Source of the DNA: Candidatus Doolittlea endobia
GTDB taxonomy: Bacteria; Pseudomonadota; Gammaproteobacteria; Enterobacterales; Enterobacteriaceae
DNA length: 64,000 nucleotides
Direction: 5' to 3'
Assembly: GCF_900039485.1 (NCBI RefSeq)
Contig: NZ_LN999833.1
Location: 496,001 to 560,000 of the forward strand
Part shown: one piece after another, positions 58,001 through 64,000 of the stretch
Layout: every line of letters starts with the position of its first letter
Position numbering within the stretch: the stretch's first letter is position 1
Notes under the pieces: generated by a model
What the model saw: only the letters and a program-made list of their open reading frames with translations
Databases searched by the model: none
Told to the model about the DNA's origin: nothing
Translations under genes and position numbers: made by a program

Positions 58001-58399
58001 ATTCACAGCGAGTGGCATTTTGCTCCACTGTCTTCCGCGCAGGCAAAATCGTTTTTACTTTCACTAATTTCAGGCTACTGTCAGGGGATGACAACTCCTC
58101 TTCTTCTATTACCGCATTCAGGGGGAGCATGGTTAAGCCACTGTTACGACCGAACGACGCAGCGTATCGATCGAGACGAGAATCGGCAACGGCAGGCGCA
58201 TGATAAGCTTATACAGGCCTGGCAAGGGAATACATATGTTCCAGGAGAGGGAACAGATCCTTATCTTCAACGATTAATACGCCAGTTAAATCAACAATAT
58301 CTTGAGAAGATCCTCTCGACCACCGAACGGTATTTTTTACCGTTCTTTAGATTGAATTTAGCGCAAACTAAGCCTGCGGGGAAGAGAAATAAAGCCTGA
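55007..58399 (+). CDS. recC: Exonuclease V subunit RecC
   Basis: Scaffold and Chi-scanning subunit of RecBCD, which processes double-strand ends. 1,130 residues (E. coli 1,122), collinear throughout: 'MAQWMKMELAAQLGIAANID', 'LFTNPCRYYWGD', 'CHSPQREVEVLHDSLLAM', 'RYLPFAISDRRAR', 'VVCLLGMNDGVYPR', 'RGDRSRRDDDRYLFLE', 'QVQQNGLLRWRPGTLSV'. No strong ribosome site before the ATG, but it begins 'MFTIYHSNQLDLL' like E. coli (MLRVYHSNRLDVL). ptrA, which follows in E. coli, is missing. Confidence 0.97.
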   Translation: MFTIYHSNQLDLLKTLAAKLIAGRPLRDPFQPEIILVQSHSMAQWMKMELAAQLGIAANIDFLLPDSFIWKMFACVLPDIPDKNAFAKPIMTWRLMALLTRLCQHPDCALVNDYLRDDEDKRKSFQFAAQIADLFEQYLVYRPDWLESWQHGELIDGMGETQRWQALLWQTLVAGEPLWQNRANLHQYFVKTLTKSHTRPLGLPDRIFIFGISSLPPTYLQVLQALGRHIDIHFLFTNPCRYYWGDIHDHTFLARLMRRRRQHYQQKTEQALFRQPEQADALFNELGEQQTGNPLLASWGKQGRDSLYLLAQVDDIAEVDAFVEPVTVNLLSLLQRDILMLEDHAVISMSSEIHKHGDSKRLLQLDDRSLTLHICHSPQREVEVLHDSLLAMIAEDPTLRPRDIIVMMPDIDFYTPAIQAVFGNTSGNRYLPFAISDRRARYFHPLLPAFLSLLDLPRSRFSAEQVLALLEIPAIAARFSINEQGLQMFRQWVAESNFRWKLGDDTLHELILSTTGKQTWQFGLTRMLLSYAMDSHSGDWHGSVPYNESSGLKAMLVRQLTTFLMRLCQWRNRLIHPRSLDAWLSCAREISEDFFTPDAEAESALTLLKNQWKQLLEDGLQAGYDQLVPVTLLQSELAERLEKKHINQSSLDGTINFCALMPMSSVPSRVVCLLGMNDGVYPRTLPPTKFDLMVQQPRRGDRSRRDDDRYLFLETLMSTQQRLYISFIGRAIQDNTLRYPSVLVSELSDYIAQSFYLPGDEHANTASSADRVRAHLWNWHSRMPFDPENFLPDNENQSFADEWLPAACSSGKPQPDFVAPLTTLPRKALSLNELLHFYRHPVRAWFVQRLMISFHQTSLELAANEPFVINSLTRYQLNCKLVNTLIDGESTDHLFRQVCDAGLLPYGTFGELYWAKQCQDMTRLAEQVQTWQLPKTYSLKVELSLEGVTLSGWLPQVQQNGLLRWRPGTLSVRDGLLLWLEHLAYCAMGGEGESRMFGIHSEWHFAPLSSAQAKSFLLSLISGYCQGMTTPLLLLPHSGGAWLSHCYDRTTQRIDRDENRQRQAHDKLIQAWQGNTYVPGEGTDPYLQRLIRQLNQQYLEKILSTTERYFLPFFRLNLAQTKPAGKRNKA

Positions 58400-58829
58400 G
58401 AAAAACTTTCAACGTCCGTCTATGGCAATGGATAGAGAGCGTAACGTTTGATTTTCAAGCGAGTGTTGCCCTAAGAATATAGCAGAAACGTCCGCAGAAC
58501 GGGTATCGGATCTTTCTCTGACCGGTGTGAAAAGCCATACAAAAAGCAAATCAGGATTTAGTGGTTGTCGTTACGAGTTCTAAACAGGTTGCCTGATAGC
58601 AAAAGCAAATTGGGCGATGTAACAAAAAATAATGGATTATTTGTTGCGTGTTTTTTCTTACAAACAACTCTCTCGGAGAGTTTGGCTGCCTGATTATGTT
58701 ATTGGAACGTACCAACATCGCTTTTGTCATCAAACAAATAAGGCGAAAATCTGATCTAAAAGTATGAATTTAAGCCGACGCATCTCTTACCTCAGCGCTG
58801 TAAAAGCGCTGATAGCGCAACATAAAGGA
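58400..58829. other. recC-recB gap where ptrA has been deleted
   Basis: E. coli has the 2.9-kb ptrA (pitrilysin) here. Only about 430 bases are left. A frame near 58550 reads 'NQDLVVVVTSSKQVA', faintly like PtrA RNKDVVVDKKQSVI, too weak to call. The recB open frame extends back to 58764 without similarity to RecB. Confidence 0.5.
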
Positions 58830-61800
58830 ATGAACTTATTGAAGACCTTAGAAAGCCTTGACCCCATGTTCTTACCCCTTCATGGGGTTCGCCTTGTCGA
58901 AGCGTCGGCGGGTACGGGAAAAACTTATACTCTTGTTGCGCTTTATCTGCGTTTGCTTCTCGGACTGAGCGGTGAGACAGCATTTCCTCGACTTTTAAGC
59001 GTCGAAGAAATATTGGTAGTAACCTTTACTGAAGTCGCCGCAGAAGAGCTACGGGCCCGTATTCGTGACAATATCCGTCGCCTTCGGCTAGATTGCATGC
59101 GAGGTAAAAGCGAGGACCCGCTACTGGCGGTAGTATTAGATCGGCTTGATAACTATAAGCTTACCGCTCTGCATTTGCTGGCGGCGGAGCAACAAATAGA
59201 CAGGGCGGCAATATTTACTATTCATGGATTTTGCCAGCGTATGTTGAACTATAACGCCGTCGAATCAGGCATGCTGTTTCAGCAGACTCTTCTGAAAGAT
59301 GAAACACTCCTTCGCCAGCAAGTAAGTGCTGACTTTTGGCGCCGTCATTGCTATCCGTTGCCGCTAGAGGTTGCGCGTATAGTACAGCAGTACTGGGAAG
59401 GGCCGGAAGACTTACTGTCGGAATTAGTGCCCTATTTGGAAGGTGAGTTGCCGGAAGTATGCGATCCACCAGCGTTAAGTGAGTCTATCCTGGCACGGCA
59501 TGCGCGTATCATTGCCAGTATTGACAACCTGAAGCAACAATGGCGCGCTGCAACAGCGAAAATCTCAGCGAGCTTTGACACATACAAACTCGACCGTCGT
59601 GTTTATAACAGCAAAAATCTGTCGTCTTGGCTAGCGAAAATCAATTTTTGGGCGGAGCAGCCTACAGTCGATTATCAGCTTCCTGATGAGCTTGAACGGT
59701 TTACAAGTGCGGTATTGGTCGAAAAAACGATCGCCGGCGATCCGCCTCGCCATGCGCTATTTTCTGCGGTGCAGACTTTTTGTCAGAACAGGACGTCTTT
59801 GCGCGATCTGATATTCATGATGGCTCTGGCAGAGATACGTCAGGCGCTTGAACAGGAAAAATGGCGGCGGGCGGAGCTGGGGTTCGATGACTTGGTAAGT
59901 CGTTTGGATCGGGCGCTAACCGGACGTAGTGGGGCAGCTTTAGCTAAATCGGTGCGCTTACGTTATCCAGTAGCGATGATTGATGAGTTTCAGGACACCG
60001 ATCCTCGACAATATCGTATTTTCCATCGTGTGTACAGCGGCAAACAAGATTGTGCTCTACTGTTGATAGGCGACCCGAAACAAGCGATCTACGCGTTTCG
60101 CGGCGCTGACATTTTTACTTATATACGCGCCAGAAGAGAAATAGATACTCACTATACCCTTAATACTAACTGGCGCTCAGCTCCAGGGATGGTCAATGCA
60201 GTGAATCAGTTGTTCCAAAGTGTGCCGTCTCCGTTTATTTTCAGCGCGATCCCCTTTTTTCCGGTAACGGCTGCGGAAAACAATACCCGTTTGCGGTTAG
60301 TCGTTGAACAACAATCACAGCCGGCAATGCGCGTCTGGCTACAACCTGGAGCCGGCGTTAGTGTAAGTGAGTATCAACAGTATATGGCGCAGCAGTGCGC
60401 CACTAGCATCCGCGATTGGCTTCACGCCGCGAGTGAGGGAGAAGCCTGGTTGGAAAGCTGTCGAGAACGACAGCCACTACAGGCGTCGGATATTACGGTG
60501 TTAGTACGCAACCGCTACGAGGCGGCATTGATACGCGATGCGCTGGCGATGCTGACGATCCCGTCGGTGTATCTTTCTAATCAGGATAGCGTTTTTAACA
60601 CACAAGAAGCGCGTGAACTTTTATGGATCTTGCAGGCAGTGTTGACACCAGAAAAAGATACAGTGCTTCGCACTGCGTTGGCCACTAGCCAGCTAGGTTT
60701 CGACGCTGTCGCTATTGACACACTGAACAAAGACGAACGACGTTGGGAAGAGCGCGTTGTGGAATTCGTTGGATATCGTGAGCGCTGGCAAAAAAGCGGA
60801 GTATTACCAATGCTGCGTCAGATGATGAAGAACTACCATATTGCGGAAAATTTTTTGGCAAGCCAAGGTGGAGAACGCCGATTGACTGACTTGTTGCATT
60901 TAGGTGAATTGCTGCAGCAAGCTTCCACACAGTTAGGAAACGAATATGCACTTGTCCGCTGGTTCAGGTTGCAAATAGCTTCTCCTAACCTGCAAATGGA
61001 AAATCAGCAATTACGGTTACAAAGTGATCGTCAATTAGTGAAAATTATCACAATACATAAATCAAAAGGGATGGAATACCCATTAGTTTTTTTGCCGTTT
61101 ATGGCCGATTTTCGCATACAAAAGCGGCCGCTGTTCCACGATCGTGAAACTTACGTGGCATGGCTAGATCTTCGCGTAACGCAGGATAGCTTAAGGCTAG
61201 CGGAAGAAGAGCGATTGGCGGAGGATTTGCGGCTGCTGTACGTGGCGGTAACACGCTCTATTTATCATTGCAGTTTTGGTATTGCTCCACTGTGTCGCGG
61301 TAACCGTAAAAAAACCGGCGCTAGCAATTTACATCTCAGTGCTCTGGGATATTTAATCCAGCAAGGCCAGAGTGGTGACGCCGATAATTTACGTAAATGC
61401 TTAGCTGAGCTGGTAAACCGCGCCGATGGCGATATTATGTTGTGCGAAGCGCGGGTCGCAGCGGGGAAACCGCTTACTCCTGCAGCAGCGCCAGCGCAAG
61501 CGCTAAGCGCTCGCCACTTTCCTGAACTGCTGCACGATCCATGGCGGGTTAGCAGCTATTCCGAATTGCAACGTCATAGTAGCTCGGCGGTGATGGAATT
61601 ACAGCCGTTGTTAAATATTGACGCTGCATGGAAGGACAATCAGCAGAAAATGCTACAGCTAACTCCGCATAGCTTTCCGCGCGGTGTGGCACCGGGAACA
61701 TTTTTGCACGGTTTGCTTAAAACCTTAGATTTTAATCAGCCACTGGATCTGCAATGGCTTAACAAACAACTAGCACAACAGGGTATCGATGCTGTTTGGT

Positions 61801-62378
61801 TGCCAGTAATAGCAGACTGGATGGAAAAAATTATCACTATACCACTGGACGGTAACTCGTTCTCTCTCGTGCAGTTGACACATGACAGCCGACAGGCTGA
61901 ACTACAATTTTATCTTTCCATTGATGCTGTAGTGCAGGCACGCGATCTAGATCAGATCTGCAAGCATTACGATCTTTTATCGGCGCGTTGTTCGCCACTG
62001 GATTTTCCCCAGATCAAGGGAATGTTACAAGGGTTTATTGACTTAGTTTTCCGTTGGCATGATCGATATTATTTAGTAGACTATAAATTTAACTGGTTGG
62101 GAGAAACGAGTGCCAGTTACACACAATTGACAATGGAGCAGGCTATGGTTGCTCACCGATATGATTTACAATATCAGCTATATACCCTAGCGTTACACCG
62201 CTATCTACGTCACCGTCTGGCAGATTATTATTATTCGCGCGATTTCGGCGGCGTGTATTATCTGTTTTTGCGCGGTATTGATGCGACACGGCCGGGAAAT
62301 GGCGTTTTTTACTGTCGCCCGGACAGCGCCCTAATCGACGAATTAGATGCCTTATTCACTGGCGCATGCAACCAGTAA
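58830..62378 (+). CDS. recB: Exonuclease V subunit RecB
   Basis: Helicase-nuclease subunit. 1,182 residues from the chosen start (E. coli 1,180). SF1 helicase motifs: 'VEASAGTGKTYTL', 'VVTFTEVAAEELRARI', 'AMIDEFQDTDPRQYRIF', 'GDPKQAIYAFRGADIF', 'NTNWRSAPGMVN', 'TIHKSKGMEYPLVFLP', 'RLLYVAVTRS'. The C-terminal nuclease keeps its metal and catalytic residues in 'QGFIDLVFRWHDRYYLVDYK' and a His in 'GTFLHGLLK'. An in-frame ATG at 58764 would add 22 unconserved residues; the inner ATG at 58830 fits the family, though AAAGGA is very close to it. No recD follows. Confidence 0.96.
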   Translation: MNLLKTLESLDPMFLPLHGVRLVEASAGTGKTYTLVALYLRLLLGLSGETAFPRLLSVEEILVVTFTEVAAEELRARIRDNIRRLRLDCMRGKSEDPLLAVVLDRLDNYKLTALHLLAAEQQIDRAAIFTIHGFCQRMLNYNAVESGMLFQQTLLKDETLLRQQVSADFWRRHCYPLPLEVARIVQQYWEGPEDLLSELVPYLEGELPEVCDPPALSESILARHARIIASIDNLKQQWRAATAKISASFDTYKLDRRVYNSKNLSSWLAKINFWAEQPTVDYQLPDELERFTSAVLVEKTIAGDPPRHALFSAVQTFCQNRTSLRDLIFMMALAEIRQALEQEKWRRAELGFDDLVSRLDRALTGRSGAALAKSVRLRYPVAMIDEFQDTDPRQYRIFHRVYSGKQDCALLLIGDPKQAIYAFRGADIFTYIRARREIDTHYTLNTNWRSAPGMVNAVNQLFQSVPSPFIFSAIPFFPVTAAENNTRLRLVVEQQSQPAMRVWLQPGAGVSVSEYQQYMAQQCATSIRDWLHAASEGEAWLESCRERQPLQASDITVLVRNRYEAALIRDALAMLTIPSVYLSNQDSVFNTQEARELLWILQAVLTPEKDTVLRTALATSQLGFDAVAIDTLNKDERRWEERVVEFVGYRERWQKSGVLPMLRQMMKNYHIAENFLASQGGERRLTDLLHLGELLQQASTQLGNEYALVRWFRLQIASPNLQMENQQLRLQSDRQLVKIITIHKSKGMEYPLVFLPFMADFRIQKRPLFHDRETYVAWLDLRVTQDSLRLAEEERLAEDLRLLYVAVTRSIYHCSFGIAPLCRGNRKKTGASNLHLSALGYLIQQGQSGDADNLRKCLAELVNRADGDIMLCEARVAAGKPLTPAAAPAQALSARHFPELLHDPWRVSSYSELQRHSSSAVMELQPLLNIDAAWKDNQQKMLQLTPHSFPRGVAPGTFLHGLLKTLDFNQPLDLQWLNKQLAQQGIDAVWLPVIADWMEKIITIPLDGNSFSLVQLTHDSRQAELQFYLSIDAVVQARDLDQICKHYDLLSARCSPLDFPQIKGMLQGFIDLVFRWHDRYYLVDYKFNWLGETSASYTQLTMEQAMVAHRYDLQYQLYTLALHRYLRHRLADYYYSRDFGGVYYLFLRGIDATRPGNGVFYCRPDSALIDELDALFTGACNQ

Positions 62379-62675
62379 TAGAGAAAGAGCCGGTATTACG
62401 TACAAAAGGCCATTAAGGTCATTAAAACCTCAGTATTAGGCTTTGTTTTACTAACAACCTGTCTGAACGTGATTTTTTCAATATACCGAAAAGCTTTGAA
62501 GTTCATGCCTGCTACTTTTATGTAGCATCCCTGTATCCAGAACCATGTATTAGATGGCATCGGTGAAAAATGAAGCTAGAATGTTTTGAGCACAACCTTT
62601 AAATATATAGCGTCGCTAATACTAAATAGTCATTGACTCCCATCGCCGTCTATGATCCCTATTGTAGGCGATCAC
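62379..62675. other. Gap after recB; recD absent
   Basis: In E. coli recD overlaps the end of recB. Here a 297-base noncoding gap leads to convergent serS, without any readable recD motif. Contains copy 2 of the short repeat. Confidence 0.6.
62527..62551 (+). repeat. Short dispersed repeat, copy 2
   Basis: ATCCCTGTATCCAGAACCAT followed by GTATT; one mismatch in 20 bases to the copy at 54755. Both copies are in dead intergenic DNA on either side of recC-recB, in the same orientation. Confidence 0.45.
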
Positions 62676-63968
62676 TTAACCGATATGTGTTAAGCCTTTC
62701 ATATATGGCTGCAGTACTGCCGGTATGGCAATGTGCCCATTAGCAATCTGATGGTTTTCTAACACCGCTACCAGCGTACGGCCAACCGCTAGACCGGAAC
62801 CGTTGAGTGTATGTACGAGTTGCGGTTTTTTGTCCGTCCGACTACGATAACGTGCCTGCATCCGCCGCGCCTGAAAATCACCGATATTAGAGCATGAGGA
62901 GATTTCACGATAGGTCTTTTGGGATGGTAGCCATACTTCTAAATCGAAAGTTTTACAAGAGGCGAAACCTAAGTCAGCAGTACACAGTAACACTTTTCGA
63001 TACGGTAATTGCAGCAATTGCAGCACTTTTTCGGCATGGCTGGTCATTTCTTCCAGCGCCTGCATCGACTGTGCCGGGTGCACTATCTGCACCATCTCCA
63101 CTTTATCAAATTGGTGCATACGAATAAGCCCGCGGGTGTCGCGTCCGTAAGAGCCGGCCTCGGATCGGAAACATGGCGTGTGAGCGGTCATCTTCATCGG
63201 CAACGCATCTTCATCGATAATTTTATCACACATCAAATTGGTCAGAGGTACTTCTGCGGACGGAATTAACGCATAAGAACTAGTGTTCGTTACCTCGCTC
63301 AGGGGATGAGTATGGAATAGATCTTCTGCAAATTTAGGTAACTGCCCTGTACCATACAGGGAAGTATGGTTAACTAAGTAAGGTAAATAATACTCCACAT
63401 AGCCGTGCTGTTCGGTATGCAAATCTAGCATGAACTGAGTTAACGCGCGGTGCAGACGAGCTATCTGACCACGCATTACCACAAAGCGTGCTCCGGTCAG
63501 CTTGACTGCCGCAGCAAAATCGAGTCCGCCAGAGAATTCACCGAGCTCCACATGATCACGGATGGGCAAATCGTACTGCCGTGGTTCACCCCAACGTGAA
63601 ACTTCCAGATTATCGTTTTCATCCTGCCCGTCAGGCACTTCATCGTCGGGTATATTTGGCAGAGAAAGTACATAATCTCGAATATCATTCTTGATGATGC
63701 CTAATTCGATTTTAGCGGCGCTTAAGCGTTCACCTAACTGACTAGCTTTTTTGCGCATCTGTCCAATGTCTCCACCGAGAGATTTTACAGCTCCGATCGT
63801 TTTAGAGCAGGTATTGCGTTCAGCTTGCAAGTTTTCGGTTTCTACTTGAAGTGCTTTGCGACGCTTTTCCTGTTGGAGCAATAATGCCACATCTAGTGTA
63901 AATTTTCTGCGAGCTAACTTTTCAGCGACTGCGTTGCACTCGTTACGCAGTAGATTAAGATCGAGCAT
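62676..63968 (-). CDS. serS: Seryl-tRNA synthetase
   Basis: Charges tRNA-Ser. 430 residues as in E. coli. N-terminal coiled-coil arm that grips the tRNA long variable arm (about residues 27-100), then the class II core: motif 2 '[20 protein letters not shown]' with 'QFDKVEMV', '[20 protein letters not shown]' and motif 3 '[18 protein letters not shown]'. The ATG lies 32 bases before the window end, so promoter elements may be outside. Converges on recB. Confidence 0.98.
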   Translation of the reverse strand: MLDLNLLRNECNAVAEKLARRKFTLDVALLLQQEKRRKALQVETENLQAERNTCSKTIGAVKSLGGDIGQMRKKASQLGERLSAAKIELGIIKNDIRDYVLSLPNIPDDEVPDGQDENDNLEVSRWGEPRQYDLPIRDHVELGEFSGGLDFAAAVKLTGARFVVMRGQIARLHRALTQFMLDLHTEQHGYVEYYLPYLVNHTSLYGTGQLPKFAEDLFHTHPLSEVTNTSSYALIPSAEVPLTNLMCDKIIDEDALPMKMTAHTPCFRSEAGSYGRDTRGLIRMHQFDKVEMVQIVHPAQSMQALEEMTSHAEKVLQLLQLPYRKVLLCTADLGFASCKTFDLEVWLPSQKTYREISSCSNIGDFQARRMQARYRSRTDKKPQLVHTLNGSGLAVGRTLVAVLENHQIANGHIAIPAVLQPYMKGLTHIG

Positions 63969-64000
63969 GCTAATCCTGTGATTATTTTCTGCACGTTTAC

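Noticed and set aside
58540-58620. Possible ptrA fragment between recC and recB
   Set aside because: Fifteen residues of weak similarity; position fits but evidence is too thin.

Overview
The window looks like a piece of a decaying genome from an enterobacterial insect endosymbiont, most likely Sodalis-allied. All recognisable proteins match enterobacterial families closely over full length, except mntH. Only about 59% of the window is intact gene; the rest is AT-rich spacer in which the corpses of many E. coli-type neighbours can still be read. The organism is inferred. The loss of dapF together with inner-core LPS genes would fit a mealybug-type nested symbiont whose host supplies some functions, but the window cannot prove this.

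Layout. 0-9.3 kb: 3' end of nrdB with a dead yfaE, kdsA, the complete sufABCDSE operon, and convergent lpp with an almost unchanged E. coli-type promoter and terminator. 9.3-12 kb: noncoding DNA with IS1-family relics, then tRNA-Cys and tRNA-Leu. 12-17 kb: lgt-thyA, dead waaC and waaF, grxD. 17.6-26.7 kb: tsaD, hns, ybeY-(dead corC)-lnt, dead corA, uvrD, zur. 27-31.2 kb: an rRNA operon on the minus strand with promoter, boxA, tRNA-Glu, 23S, 5S and tRNA-Asp but no 16S gene. 32-41 kb: mntH, dead lpxM, mepM, plsB, lexA, dead yhbE, obgE. 42-49 kb: dead mutH, rppH, dead ptsP, tmk-holB-ycfH with dead mltG upstream, tRNA-Gly, dead rsgA, psd. 49-55 kb: dead coaD, cyaA, dapF and yigA, with a small intact lptM between cyaA and dapF. 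55-64 kb: recC and recB (no ptrA or recD) and serS.

What is kept is a minimal set: Fe-S cluster assembly (SUF, GrxD), DNA replication and repair (HolB, Tmk, ThyA, UvrD, RecBC), translation (TsaD, YbeY, SerS, ObgE, rRNA, tRNAs), envelope lipid and lipoprotein chemistry (PlsB, Psd, Lgt, Lnt, Lpp, LptM, MepM), and metal control (Zur, MntH). What is being lost is LPS inner core and acyl finishing (waaC, waaF, lpxM), cAMP (cyaA), PTS-Ntr (ptsP), Mg transport (corA, corC), mismatch nicking (mutH), ribosome GTPase RsgA, septal glycan processing (mltG), CoA step 4 (coaD) and DAP epimerase (dapF).

The most interesting single observations are a LexA that keeps its DNA-binding and catalytic residues but has lost the Ala-Gly self-cleavage site and part of the linker, an rRNA operon from which 16S has been cleanly removed, and RecBC without RecD. 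At least eight IS1-family relics scattered through the noncoding DNA document an old transposon expansion. I found no sign of an undescribed multi-gene system, CRISPR array, prophage or toxin-antitoxin locus; this is an ordinary but very readable reductive genome.
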